64,000 bases of DNA from Panicum virgatum (taxonomy: Eukaryota > Streptophyta > Magnoliopsida > Poales > Poaceae): the NCBI RefSeq assembly GCF_016808335.1, contig NC_053153.1, positions 31,503,590 through 31,567,589 on the forward strand. The letters run 5' to 3'. The notes beneath the pieces are model-generated. The model saw nothing but the letters and a program-made list of their open reading frames with translations, searched no databases and was not told the origin of the DNA. A program made the position numbers and the translations under genes. Positions 9,734 through 21,508 of this stretch are shown here, piece by piece. The number at the start of each line of letters is the position of its first letter. The stretch's first letter is position 1.

Positions 9734-10766
9734 TTAGGAACTCGAGCTCGTCAACTTCCTTAGCGCCAACCGAGACGTATTCGTGTGGAAACTAGCGGAT
9801 ATGCCAGGGGTGCCCAAGGAGTTGATTGAGCATGCACTAAAAGTTGACTCAAAAGCCACACCAAAGAAGCAACGACTACGGCGTTTCTCCCCAGACAAGC
9901 GAGAAGCCATCAAGAAGGAGCTGGCAAAACTACTCGCAGCAGGGTTCATCAAAGAGGTTCACCACCCTAAGTGGTTGGCCAACCCTGTACTCGTCCAAAA
10001 GAAAAATAACAATGAGTGGAGGATGTGCATCGACTACACTGATCTGAACAAGCATTGTCCAAAGAATCCTTTTGGGCTACCTCGCATCGATCAAGTAATT
10101 GACTCAATAGTAGGATGTGTCCTATTGTCCTTCCTCGACTGCTATTCAGGCTATCACCAGATTGCCTTGAAAGAAGAAGACCAAATCAAGATGGCATTTA
10201 TCATCCCATATGGGGCATACGCCTACAAGACCATGTCCTTTTGGTTGAAGAACGCTAGTGCTACTTACCAGCGCATGATACAGCTGTGCTTCGCTGACCA
10301 GCTACATCGCAAAGTTGAAGCATATGTTGGCGATGTCGTTGTGAAGACCAAAAGCCAGGATCAGTTCATATCTGATCTGGAAGAAACCTTCAACAGCCTC
10401 CGAAAGTTTCACTGGAAACTTAACCCAAAGAAGTGCGTCTTCGGCGTACCCTCTGGAAAACTACTTGGATTCATCGTCAGTCACCGAGGAATCGAAGCTA
10501 ATCCAGAGATGATCAATGCCATCATGGCTATGGATGCTCTAGCAACTGTCAAGGATGTTCAGAAGCTTACAGGCTGCATGGCAGCCCTAAACCGGTTCTT
10601 CTCAAGATTTGGTGAATGGGGCCTACCTTTCTTCAAACTCCTCAAACAACAAGACAAGTTTGAGTGGACTACAGAAGCCGCGGAAGCACTTGAGAACCTT
10701 GAGCATCACCTCCAGTCACCGCCAATTCTTACAGCTCCACTACCAGGAGAGGAACTACTCCTCTAG
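9734..10766 (+). pseudogene. TAT-2 reverse transcriptase, active site changed (YVGD)
   Basis: The open stretch is about 340 codons. It starts after the stop at 9736, with the RT core around WLANPVLVQKKNNNEWRMC, then DYTDLNKHCPKNPFGLPRID, LDCYSGYHQI and MSFWLKNASATYQRM. The catalytic box reads YVGDVVVKTK at 10323-10352, whereas functional Ty3/gypsy enzymes have Y-x-D-D. The first Asp is replaced by Gly (codon GGC at 10329-10331), which should abolish polymerisation. The thumb and connection follow (LGFIVSHRGIEANPEMI). The frame ends in TAG at 10764. Confidence 0.9.
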
Positions 10767-11444
10767 GTCGCCGCGACTACTCACGTGGTCAGCACGGCAA
10801 TTGTAGTCGAACGCCCGGAGGAAGGCCATGCCTATGGAGTCCAGAGACCAGTATACTTCATCAGTGAAGTACTTTCGTAATCAAAGGTCAAGTACCCTTC
10901 AATTCAGAAAATTCTTTATGGAATTCTAGTCACCTCCAGAAAGCTTCGCCACTATATTGACGAGTACAAGATCTCAGTTATCACTGACTTCCCATTGGCG
11001 GATATACTCCACAATCGGGATGTCACTGGAAGAATTTCAAAGTGGGCAGTAGAACTGGGAGCCTTGGAAATCAAGTTCATGCCAAGAACAGCCATCAAGT
11101 CACAGGCACTAGTCGACTTCTTAGCTGAATGGCGGGAAAATCAAATCCCAGCACCTCACAACATCCCAGAGCATTGGGTAATGTACTTTGATGGCTCACT
11201 CAAGCTCAACATAGGCGGCACTGGAGTCTTATTCATCTCTCCCAATGGAGAACAACTCAAGTACGTGTTCCAGATCCTATTCAAAGTCTCCAACAATGAA
11301 GCAGAATACAAGGCATTGCTACATGGGCTGCGCCTTGCAGTTTCCCTTGCATCAAGCGACTACTGGTATACGGCGATTCTCTACTAGTCATTCAGCAAGT
11401 CAATAAAGAATTGTACATCGACAAGGATACAATGGACGCGTGTG
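10767..11444 (+). pseudogene. TAT-2 RNase H region, 5' part
   Basis: After the TAG the same frame continues as the gypsy RNase H (VYFISEVLS, a stop, KVKYPSIQKILYGILVTSRK, LRHYIDEYKISVITDFPL). The second, archaeal-type RNase H characteristic of the Tat lineage then begins at about 11175 (MYFDGSLKLNIGGTGVLF, NNEAEYKALLHGL). A frameshift lies near 11366. The domain is split by a solo LTR inserted at 11445. Confidence 0.82.
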
Positions 11445-12902
11445 TGTTGGCACTCCTTAGCCTAACGAATTACTCCGCAAGCGCACAGAGACCGATTGTA
11501 GCTTTCACCAGGTGAGTAACCCTGGGATATCAATCCAAGAAACGATAAGCGTTGACTAGTGGTATGGAGCATTTTAGCCAGACCCACTAAGGAGCAGAGG
11601 TACGAGGGTAGAGGGCTTATCTCTAGATAGAATCCTAATTACTTAGATAACTTGAAAAGCTACTAACTTGATCTGCTTCGGCGGCCTAAGTGAAGAGCTC
11701 AGAAAGGGATGAGAAGGGGCCTAACATACTTTTGGCAATCCTACTACTATGAAAACACCCGAATGTGGAGGACTACTAGGGACGGACAAGGTTGTCACCA
11801 CTTGCCACCTACCACTGCGGTACCGTGGGGTAGAACACAACCCGAGGTAACTACCAAGCCTAAGCGCCACGCTTAAACTATCGAGTCACTGACTTCCGCC
11901 TCGCGTTAAGGCGAGAAGAAACCCCAAATGGATAGAACTTGCTATCCACGCAAACAAGGGATCCCATAGATCAAAGAGAGCAACTAAGCAAGTAACTTAA
12001 GTAAAAAGTAAACTAGCAAGAAACTAAAAATAAGTGAGGAAAACTTACTCAATTATAAGATTCCCCTGAGGTGCGTACAAGATGGGGTAAGGTCGAGAGA
12101 ACTCGACTCCGCCCCTTTAGCCTAGCTTCCGCCAAAGCTCTCACCTCACACTCCCTATTCTACTAAGGATGAAACTGAAATTGTTAGGCACTCAATCTCC
12201 CAAGGTGTGTGTTACAAGTGAGGTGAGGGGGTCCTATTTATAGTGTGCCAAAGTCGGTTCTTGATGGTTATTTCAGGTAGCGCCAGTTGTACGCAACAGT
12301 AGAGATGGTGCTTGATCTTCACACGAAAGCTGGACACCAGAGGCTACAGTCTGGGGCCGGGCGGCCTGGCCCTACCTCCATGTGGCACCGCCTTTCCGTG
12401 GGACGGTCCTGATCTCCTCTAGGCATCGGTTCTTCAGGCGGTTTGATCAACCGACCTCGTCCTGGGTCGGGCGGCCTGCCTTTGGCGGCCTCTCGGTCCT
12501 CCTTTGTACCAACACGCTCCTCTCTGGCCATGGATCAATCCTGGATGGGGTGGATATTGCATGCTTGACCATGGCCTAGGTTGGCTTCTCTTTTGGATTG
12601 GGTCCAAGTTGTGTACTTCTGGATTTAGCCTATTGAAATGGCTTGGATTCTCCCTCAATGTTGTTTTGGTAAAGTTTCATGCCAAGATTCCACCGAAAGT
12701 ATGCCGGTCGGCCAGATTCGGGCCTTCCGGTCCAAACAACGTCCATTTTGGGTCAAATTTGGATATGTTGTACCTGAAGTTAAATAAACACCAGAACTTG
12801 TGGAACTCATTAGTAATAATGGTTATGGCATGGTTAGGGCCTAAATTTCATGAAATCAGGCGGAGCGTTGGTGGTGAAAACTATCATTATCGACCGCCAA
12901 CA
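11445..12902 (-). mobile_element. Solo Athila-like LTR in TAT-2 RNase H
   Basis: Read on the minus strand, it starts TGTTGGCGG at 12902 and ends GTGCCAACA at 11445 (1458 bp). It is flanked by GTGTG (11440-11444) and ATGTG (12903-12907), a TSD with one change. It has the 5'-tip inverted repeat in a one-mismatch form and the conserved GTAGGTGGCAAGTGGTGA block (minus strand of about 11793-11810). No internal region is present, so it is a solo LTR left by LTR-LTR recombination. RNase H codons resume right after it. Confidence 0.85.
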
Positions 12903-12907
12903 ATGTG

Positions 12908-13087
12908 GAAGAAATCAGAAAGCTCGAGAACAAATTCTCAGGATTGGAAATCCACCACGTAGTTTGTGATGACAATGCAGGAGCTGATGTACTTTCGAAA
13001 CTCGGACCTACTCGAGCAGCTGTCCCACCTAGAGTCTTCGTCCATGAATTACACCACCCATCAGTCAAGATTCAAAATCGATAAACC
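12908..13087 (+). pseudogene. TAT-2 RNase H, 3' part
   Basis: The frame resumes with VRKLENKFSGLEIHHV-like codons (one frame change) and DDNAGADVLSKLG, which is the end of the archaeal-type RNase H with its AD.LSK motif. It runs to a stop at about 13082 before the integrase. Confidence 0.75.
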
Positions 13088-14384
13088 ACTGACGCGGAGG
13101 CTCCAGCCATGGTCAGAGGGGTAATGATGATCGAAGAAGACTGGCAGATACAATTCATCGGCTTCATCAGGGAATTCAAACTTCCACCTCATGTCGATGC
13201 CAAAAGCGCTGAAGCAGCACGTATCATCAGGCAAAGCAAAGGTTTTGTCCTTGTTGGCGACAACCTATACAAACGCTCCGCCTCCGGCATACTCATGAAG
13301 TACGTTATACTTGAGGAACGCAAGGATATCCTCAGAGAAATTCATGAAGGTGTATGCAGCAACCATGCTGCATCAAGGATACTACTCGGCAAGGCTTACA
13401 GATCAGGTTTCTTCTGGCCAATGGCTGTATCAGATGTAGAAGACCTTGTCAGAAGATGCCCCGGCTGTCAATTCTTTGGCAAGAAAACTCATGTCCCAGC
13501 ACACAACTTGATTACAATCCCTCCATCATGGCCGTTCACCTGCTGGAGTCTGGACATGATCGGACCCCTCACCGTAGCTCTAGGAGGATTCAACCATGAG
13601 CTGGTAGCAGTCGATAAGTTTACCAAGTGGATCGAGTACAAGCCTATTGTCAAGATCTCATCAGATAGGGCAGTGGATTTCATCTCCGACATCATACATC
13701 GGTTTGGTTTCCCTCACACTATCATTACAGATCTGGGTTCTAACTTTACCTTGCAGTCTTTTTGGGATTTTTGTGAAAACTCCTACATAGAGGTCAAATA
13801 TGCTTTCGTGGTCCACCCACGGGCAAATGGTCAAGTAGAATGCATCAATGGCTTGGTACTCGACGGCTTAAAAAAGAGACTATGACGCCAACTCTAAGAA
13901 AGGTGGCAAGTGGATTCAGGAACTACCCCATGTGGTCTGGGAGCTGCGAACGCAGCCCAACGAAGCAACTGGAAAATCTCCTTTCTTCCTCACCTATGTA
14001 TCAGAAGCTATACTACCCGCAGACATCATGGGGAAATCTCCAAGAGTAGAGGCCTATCAAGGAGAAGCGGATGAAGCTCGACAACTTGAGTTAGATATAG
14101 TCGAAGAAGCAAGGATCAATGCTTCGGCTCAGTCGGCTAGATATCTCCAAGGAGTCAGGCACTATCATGATCGCAATGTCCAGTAAAGATCTTTCAACGT
14201 GGGCGATCTAGTTTTACGATGGAGTCAAGATGAAACAAGATTGCACAAGTTAAATTTCAGATGGGAGGGACCTTTCATTGTTTCTAAATATACAAGACCA
14301 GGTTCATACAGAATTACAGATGCTGATGGTAATGAGGTACCCAACTCTTGGAATATCGAGCACTTGTGCGAGTTTTATCCTTGA
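13088..14384 (+). pseudogene. TAT-2 integrase
   Basis: The HHCC zinc-binding region is seen as EIHEGVCSNHAASR and RRCPGC. The catalytic core has SLDMIGPL, then TIITDLGSNFT, then ANGQVECINGL, giving the D,D(35)E residues. Stops after KKRL (13885) and at 14184, plus a frameshift, split the frame. The C-terminal GPF module (WEGPFIVSKYTRPGSYRI) is at 14259-14312, and the end HLCEFYP stops at 14384. In an active element this enzyme inserts the cDNA. Confidence 0.88.
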
Positions 14385-15276
14385 CTCAGTTGTATGATAA
14401 AGGTGTCAGTTGATCTCTTTAATAAAGCCATGGTTTCTACTACCTCTCGACTACATTAAAGGCAGCAATCAACCTGATATCATCAAATATCGGCTACTTT
14501 ATAAAGGGATTTTTGTTTCTAAAATAACTTCCTCCAAATCCTTGAATTAGAACGAGCATGACTTTCGTTCAAAGTATCATAAGAGTCAATAAGCAAAAGA
14601 TCTGATGATCCTAACATAGTTAAGTTCCAAAGGCATGTAAATACTTGCATTTAGAAATAAAACTCATGCATGTGTTTATTTTCATGAAAAGATTTCATCT
14701 TTCTCTAAGTTCTTGTTCAAATTTTAGTTTATAACAAACCAGGCACAATTTGAACTGATCTTTTAGAGAAGTGAGCTATAGGAGTTGCAAACCTGCAGCA
14801 TGAGAAAGATCTCGGCGTTTCACTGACAGTGGGGCCGGACGGCCTAAACTTAGGCCGGGCGGCCTAATCTTCCACCGTTTTGCAAACGGCCAGTTGCAAT
14901 GTGTCCGTTGTGCTGCGTGTGTCACAATTCCGTTGGGTGTTGTAGCAGATCGCAGAATTGGTATGCCGGTCGGCCTAGATTTGGCCTCCCGGTCTTCTAT
15001 CCAATTGCGGAAATCTTGAAGCTGGGCCTTCTCATGCTCAGGGAGGTATTGTATCCTAGCCACTGTCAAGATCAGCACAAGACAATTAAGATTAAACTGG
15101 ATCTGACGAGGAAAGCAAGGCACTTACTGGCTGCTGTCGAGATGATATATTTTCCTCTGCAACAGATATCCAGGGGTTGCCTTCCGCTTCTTTTCGCCAC
15201 CAGACTGGGCGGCATCAGTGAGAGACAGAGGCATACAGTATCATGATTTGTAGTTCTTCTGCAAGAAGTGGTTTCA
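14385..15276. other. TAT-2 region between integrase and antisense gene
   Basis: No convincing sense gene. On the minus strand, 15276-15100 looks like the downstream exon of the antisense gene, with an acceptor-like CTTCTTGCAG just before a lysine-rich stretch (GGEKKRK). The GC-rich palindromic words GGCCGGGCGGCCT near 14830-14860 also occur in several LTRs here. Confidence 0.5.
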
Positions 15277-16236
15277 TCAGAAAGCTAAAGAAATTACACA
15301 TAAAAGTACTCGAATATGCTTACTGGATCTTACCCACGCTTTCTCGGGAGGATTACCCGCCCAGAACAACGATGGAAGAACTAGGGACTTGTTGAACCCA
15401 TCGAGTACTTTGCAGCATCTTTTGATTAAAATAGAATGAGCCATGGGTTCAGGAGACATCCTGAATGGAACTTTCATTCCTTCATATCTGAACGCGGGAT
15501 GTGTCCGATGTTGCAAAGGTTGTACTCGACGACTCAGAAAGGAGAACACTACATGATCTCCAGTGACTCCATTCTTCTTAAATTTTGCAAGAGCTTTGAG
15601 GAGGCATGTTACTTGACCTCCACCAGGCCCGGCACTCATCCAATTTGCCTGGGCCTTGGGGGCACCAAGAGTTCTCTCAGAAAGTGGAGATTCAAAGTTC
15701 CCAACATAAAACCAAAAACTTTTCCACTCAACTCCCTTACCAGATGGCTGGTAAGATAAGTACTCATCTCGGTTTTTAGGACAGAGTACTAACTCACATC
15801 CACCGACGACTGCAGGTTTGCTAGCGTTAGGGATTGGTACAAGGAAAAAGAAATGTTTGAAAAGATGAAAATGAGGGAGGATGCCAAGCAATGCTTCACA
15901 CAAATGTGTGAATATAGAAGGATGCAAGATAGAATGTGGGGTCAAATGATGTAATTGGATTCCCTAGAATTGAAGGAGGGCATGGAAGAACTATGAGACA
16001 GGTACTGCAAGACTGCGTTCTACAAAAACACGAAAGATAACGGTCTTGAGAGTACCCTCATAAGGACGATCCTCCGCCTCAGCGCTACACCATTGGATAA
16101 CGACGCGACTTTGGAGTAGCTTCATGTCCTCCAATTCTTGAACGGCCGCATCGGACATCTTACTTTTCCTCCATCCCATGGCAAGATCAGGAATTTCCTC
16201 GACATCAAGCTTGGACTTGTTCTTCTTGGGAGCCAT
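15277..16236 (-). pseudogene. TAT-2 antisense cargo gene (putative gypsy-type transposon domain)
   Basis: Read on the minus strand, a single frame runs from ATG at 16236 (MAPKKNKSKLDVEEIPDLA) to a stop at 15277, with two in-frame stops at about 15991 and 15964. The segment HLCEALLGILPHFHLFKHFF followed by VEWKSFWFYVGN resembles the family annotated as putative gypsy-type transposon domain (Pfam PF04195, from memory). A GT donor at 15333 (TGG/GTAAGA) suggests the real exon ends there and the next one begins at about 15258. The gene is convergent with gag-pol and lies between integrase and the 3' LTR. Its function is unknown. Extra antisense frames at this place are known in Tat elements. Confidence 0.72.
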
Positions 16237-16885
16237 CTCAGCGTCACGAGTAGAAATCTTAGCTCGGGGCTACGAGAGGGGCTAATGGACGGCAAACAGA
16301 GCAGGGAAAAGCTTGGAAGTATTTGGATCTAAAAATGACGGCGGCCAGGAAAAGAAAGGGTAGAAACTCTAAAAGTTACCGCATGGTTAAATAAGATTAC
16401 GAGTGGCAATTTTGTAAATTTCTGGAAGTTCAACGGTCATCCCCCATTCTAAGCGGTTTTGCATATACCATGAGAACAGGGATGTATGCCACGAGTTTTA
16501 AAACCTTGAATCTAATCAAAAAGATTTAAATTTCAAGCTCGGGGCTGCGGGATATGTGGCATCAATGATTTATTTTTCAAATTTTTGAAAAATAAAAGAA
16601 GAAAAAGACTGAAGTGACCCTCAGCCTGATTTTGCGATTCAACCTAAGGCTCGGGGGTTACTCCATATGGAGCGCGAGTATTTCGCGCACCATATATGAT
16701 CAAGATTTCAGGGCATGAGCACCACACAGCCTCGGAGCAACCGGAAGTACTTGGAAGACTACTCACCGTACCTGAAGGAAGGCTTAGGAGTGACCAGAAA
16801 AATGTCCCGACCACATAAAGTACTCGAAGACGCCACACCAAGTACTCGACGCCTGCAGGACTTGGCTACGAAGAGCTCGGGGGAT
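16237..16885 (+). other. TAT-2 3' untranslated region and polypurine tract
   Basis: No gene is seen. On the minus strand this is the upstream region of the antisense gene. The last bases, CTCGGGGGAT, form the polypurine tract directly before the LTR at 16886. The AGTACTCG words at 16820-16850 are shared with TAT-1. Confidence 0.7.
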
Positions 16886-17299
16886 TGTTAGACCCGGGGC
16901 AGCGGGACTACTTATAGGCATAGAATGTTCTAGAGTAAGGGATATCATGTGGATGTACCTTACCTCTCTTATAACTACCCGAATAGGTGTAGAACTAACT
17001 GCAGTATAAGGAAACTACCCGATGATGCTGTAGTAGGACTCCAACTGTACTCAGCTAGGACTTTCCATATAACCCTGTCCCCCTAGATATATAAAGGCAG
17101 GAAGGGACCCCCTTGAAACACATCAACACCTAAGGCAATACAAGCAACCACATAGGACATAGGGTATTACGCATCTCGCGGCCCGAACCAGTCTAAATCC
17201 TTGTGTTCCTTGCACCATTGTGTTTCAGAACAGTCGATCCATACCTACAATCCTACTGCTAAGGGTATCCCTGAGCAGGCTTGGCAATAAACACCAACA
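16886..17299 (+). mobile_element. TAT-2 3' LTR (414 bp)
   Basis: It runs from TGTTAGACCC to CACCAACA and matches the TAT-1 LTR at 5190-5605 over its full length. The promoter TATATAAA is at 17088-17095. The 5' LTR is not in the window. Confidence 0.9.
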
Positions 17300-17319
17300 C
17301 TTAGGTGTTGTTATGTTTC
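17300..17319. other. 20 bp between TAT-2 and TAT-3
   Basis: This is the only stretch in the window not assigned to an element. It should contain one TSD copy for TAT-2 (CTTAG if 5 bp) and one for TAT-3 (GTTTC if 5 bp). Confidence 0.6.
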
Positions 17320-17666
17320 TGTTGACACCCAAAATTGGCACGATTAAGGTTTTCTGGACAATCTGAGCAGACCGGTCGGACCTCTCATATAAACCGGTCA
17401 GACCGATCTAGACAAGTTTGTCAAATTGCCAATTGGACTGCACCATTGTGTAGATCTCATCGAGATGATTGAAAATCATATATAGAACATCCAATTTGGG
17501 GCCCGGATGAGGAAGTTATGCCTCCCAGAAGACCTACACCCTGGTCTGACCGGTCAGACCAGTCTAGGGCGGTCAGACCGGTCCGAAACGCCCAATCTGA
17601 GTTAGGTGTTGTATTTTGATTCGGGATTTGATAGGGTTTCGACTCCTAATGGGTACAAACCTCCCC

Positions 17667-17752
<86 letters not shown>

Positions 17753-18107
17753 GGGCCACTGCCTATTGAGGGTATCCCAATCGATTCAACAACCCGTACC
17801 TTACTTTTTATCTCCAAACCCAAGCTTTTCCAACCCCATCTGTTGTTCTTCGATCGTCTCTATGGCGTTCGAGGATGTTCTGAGTGGCCTACTAACCTTA
17901 GGGCAACCCTAGATCCACGAGCTCCGACGGGTTCCATCCCGAGCTTGAGGTTTTAGGTTTTCGTGGTGTTCTCTGTAGAACCGGTCTGACCGGTTGGCCT
18001 AACTGGTCTGACCGGTCTGTGCGCAGGGAGCTCATTTGTGAAGACCGTGCCGACGATCAATGCGCATTCTAGCGCATTCGAGTGTGTGACTAGATTTTAT
18101 GTCAACA
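17320..18107 (+). mobile_element. TAT-3 5' LTR (788 bp)
   Basis: The LTR starts TGTTGACACC and ends TATGTCAACA and is followed by a primer-binding site. It holds several near-palindromic words of the type ACCGGTCAGACCGGT (17370-17410, 17540-17585, 17980-18025) and a (TA)n tract. The 3' LTR lies right of the window. Confidence 0.85.
17671..17749. repeat. (TA)n microsatellite in the TAT-3 LTR
   Basis: About 79 bp of pure TA dinucleotide repeat sits roughly where a TATA box would be expected in this LTR. Confidence 0.95.
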
Positions 18108-18114
18108 CACTTTT

Positions 18115-18132
18115 TGGCGACTCTGCTGGGGA
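18115..18132 (+). promoter_or_regulatory. TAT-3 primer-binding site
   Basis: TGGCGACTCTGCTGGGGA lies 7 bp after the LTR end. It has the TGG start complementary to a tRNA CCA end. The sequence resembles the tRNA-Arg-type site described for Tat/Ogre elements. The tRNA assignment is from memory and unverified. Confidence 0.7.
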
Positions 18133-18181
18133 ATAGTTAATCTGGTTATTCAAAACCGATCTAATCTACTCACTAGAAAAG

Positions 18182-20043
18182 ATGGGCATCATCGTCAACC
18201 TCGACGAAGGCAACATCTCCACTTCTATCGAGGAACTCAGTGAGGAGGAGCGCCAAGATTACTTGGTGGTCAGGGAGCACCTCAAAGCACAATTCTTGAA
18301 GGGATTCAAGAAAAATCAGCAAGGTCAGGTCACGAGGGTTCAAGACTTCATGATTCCTTCCTTCACGCTCAAGAATAAGCAAGTCGAGGTAATAAGCAAT
18401 GTAAGTACTTCATCTTCCGACTTGCTCAGCCAATTATTATCTATTATGGATCAGAAGATTGGTGATATATATTAGCCCGCGAATGATTTGCTTGGTAATT
18501 TAAAGGATCAATTAGATATCATGAAAAAGGGCAAAGTTGTAGATGATAATTGTGTTTTCCAAACTGCTAGTTCATCGGCTATGCCAACATCTACCCAAGA
18601 AGCATCATATGCTATGCCGATGACATATTTTGTAGGGCAAATGCCACTTCCTTCATTGGTCCACACAGGACCGGTCAAACTGGTCCATGTAACCTGTCAA
18701 ACCGGTCAGATGACTAGTTCGACTGGTGGTTTGGTGGTTATCTTACTGATTATGTCAACTCCTTGTTTGGCAGCTCCTAGCTGACTAAATGAGTTGACAA
18801 ATTCTGTCCCACCTTTGCCTCCATAGGAATCTGGTTTTCTACACGAACCGATTCCTAATAATGTGCATGTAGATCTTTTGAGGCGTGCACCAGTGAGTTC
18901 ATTTCAGACGATGGCACAAATTGATCCTATAGAACATCACCTTGCTTCCACAGCACAAGTGTCTACAAGTGGTAGATATGAAGCTGATCTTGCTAGGATA
19001 AAAGAGGATCTGGCTAGTGCAATGACAACAAAAATTGGTGTGGATATGGATAATTTTAGATTATACCAAAAGCCATATCACGTTGAATTTGATTTGGTTG
19101 CTTTTCCTGATGGTTGGTGTGTTCCTGATTTTGTGAAATTTAGTGGTGATGATAATAGAGCACCTTGGGAGCACATTGACCAATATATGTTACAACTAGG
19201 AAAAGCTGGTTTCTATGATGCTTTGTGTATTCACTTATTTTCATTATCTTTGACTGGAACCGCTTTTTCTTGGTTTTCTTCATTGGCCCCAAATTCTATT
19301 CAATCTTGGAATCAGTTGGAACGTAAGTTTCATGATCATTTTTATAATGGGGACAATGAGGCTAAGCTGTCGGATTTGACATCGGTTACGCAAGGCCAAG
19401 ATGAACCTGCTTCGGATTACCTCCGAAGGTTTAAAGATATAAAAAACTGATGCTTCAATTTAACAGTTTCTGAAAAGGAATTGGCAGATTTGGCCTTTGA
19501 TGGTTTGTGTTCTTATTTGAAAGAAGAACTTGAAGGCTTTGAATTCCATACTGTTAATTATTTGCAAATGAAAGTCTTGGGTTTGGAATTTAGACTCCAG
19601 AACGCAAAAAATACCCATAATACTCATCGGTCCATAAATGTTGATTGTAAATCTGATTCGGACAATGAGAAAAAGGAAGCTTATATTGCTGAATTCATAT
19701 GGCCATCAGATGCGAAGCCATGTTCTTGTTCATCACTTAAGCCGATTCCAAAGAATCGACAAGAACAAGCTCGTTTTACTTTTGATGTTTCTAAGTGTGA
19801 CTGTTTATTTGATGAATTGCTTAGAAATAGAAACATCAAGTTGTCTCACGCCATACCGTCGCTTGAGGAGCTAAAGCTGCATGCATTTTGCAAGTGGCAT
19901 AATAGTTTTTCTCATGCAACTAATGATTGCAATATCTTTGGTCAAAAAATCCAATCGGCCGTTAATGAAGGACGATTGGCAATGCATGGGATGAAAGATG
20001 ATAAGGCATCATTCCCTGTCCATACGATTGATTTGGATAATGT
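18182..20043 (+). pseudogene. TAT-3 gag, first part
   Basis: One frame runs from ATG at 18182 to the ATH-2 insertion, with in-frame stops near 18474, 18782, 18824 and 19448. The helical retrotransposon gag core is at about 19060-19440 (WEHIDQYMLQLGKAGFYDAL, GTAFSWFSSLAPNSIQSW, DEPASDYLRRFKDI). A variant knuckle, C-x2-H-x4-H-x4-C (FCKWHNSFSHATNDC), is near 19890-19930. The same fold and knuckle occur in TAT-4 gag. The frame continues after ATH-2 at 33665 and after ATH-3 at 59642. No pol of this element is in the window. Confidence 0.85.
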
Positions 20044-21500
20044 TGTTGGCGCTCCTTAAGTACCCACTTTATCCCTTGTTTATCCTTGATAATGGCATGA
20101 ATTTAATATCAAAATCACTAACCGTCCTAACCCCGTCCTAATTATTGGTCATTTTCACACTTGCACATATATTTTGGAGGAACTTCATTTTTATAGGTTT
20201 TTGGCCTATTTTGGAGCATGAAATGACGAGGCCCGTGATCGAGCGCTAACATGGAGAAAGACGAAGGACAAAGCCCAAAGAAAGGACCAAAGCCCATGTT
20301 GATTCGAAGCCCATTCATGCACATTCATCCTCCAAGAGAGCCCAAAGGACCAAGCCTACGAAGATATCAAGATACTTCGGGATTAAGCAAAGCAAATGAA
20401 GATTTAAGGAAGGATTCCCTATCCTATCCTTTCCTCGAAGATATCTCCAAGATAACGACATCAAAAGGGGTGCAATCGTGAAGGACATAAACTCTAGAAG
20501 ATGCGAGGAGTCTGCACGCGAAAGGAGGACACGAGATGGCGAAGGAATGAGCCAGGCCGGCCAGCCTAGGCCCATTGGGCTGGCCGGCCCAGCCCTTTTT
20601 TAGGTCGGTTCGACCTCCCCTTCGACTGGTGGCTTCCTCGGCTTATAAATAGCTCGCACCTTATTCAACTCGAAGCATCCATCCACCCAGAACTCGACGA
20701 AAACCTAGGGTCAAGACCGGAGGGAGATGACGGCCACCGCAAGTCTTCGAAGTTGTCTAGGAGATGGCTTAGGCCGACCCTAGCCGCCGTGGCCTCCCTG
20801 CGTGGTTGTGCCATGGCGGAGTTCAAGAGCTAGTTGGATTCATCAATGGTGTGCACATGGCGGTGATGATCCAAACGAATCTATTATGTGAGTAATGATA
20901 ATCATGTCTTCCGAATCTATTAGCGATCATGTTCTCCTATTTCGATTTCGTTCTTCTCTTTGGGTTTGCTTCATCTTAGATCTATTATCGAGATAGATCG
21001 CTTAGCGTGATCTTGTAGTCATGGTGGCTAGAGGTTCATGGTGTAACTACCAAAGGGGGTTCGACTTGCTTCAGGGTATCCCGTTGAAAGGGGTGGCGTT
21101 GTGACAGGCTGTTGCCACTTAGTAGGTTGGGTATCGAGGGATCGGATTGGAGATTTTGAGTTTAAAGATGCTTTTGATTGAAATGCATGATTTATCCGCT
21201 CGTTAGCTTGAACTACAACTAGATGACGATAGGCCTAGTCATATCTTTGGTTTTGCTATGATTAAGCCTATATTCATGGATGAGATCAACCTTTACATAT
21301 CACTCATATCTATTAAAGGTTTACCCTTTATATGCAATCAATGCTTCATGTTAGGATAGATCCATTAGATTAGATGGAAAACCTTAGGTAGTTCTTTGTC
21401 GATCCATGGATTGATAAACCTTGGGGGAATACTCTAACGGAAAAGCTACACGAACCGTGCGCTTGTGGTATATAAATCGGGGCGCTAAGGAGTGTCAACA
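20044..21500 (+). mobile_element. ATH-2 5' LTR
   Basis: It runs from TGTTGGCGCTCC to GTGTCAACA. The promoter TATAAATA is at 20644-20651. Paired with 32200-33659. Confidence 0.92.
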
Positions 21501-21508
21501 AGCTTTTC

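Larger units (their letters stand above)
8207..17299 (+). mobile_element. TAT-2: Tat-lineage Ty3/gypsy element, 5' truncated here by ATH-1
   Basis: The order is gag, protease, RT, RNase H, archaeal-type RNase H, integrase, an antisense frame, polypurine tract and 3' LTR. That is the Tat-lineage architecture. The 5' LTR and the first part of gag lie beyond ATH-1, outside the window. The coding region has many stops, a solo LTR insertion and a changed RT active site, so the copy is dead. Confidence 0.88.

Noticed and set aside
15436..15759. Plus-strand frame opposite the TAT-2 antisense gene
   Set aside because: Shadow of the minus-strand frame that has the recognisable domain.
17300..17319. 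Host gene remnant
   Set aside because: Twenty bases are too few to say anything.
17606..17956. Frames made of Ile-Tyr repeats
   Set aside because: Translation of the (TA)n microsatellite.
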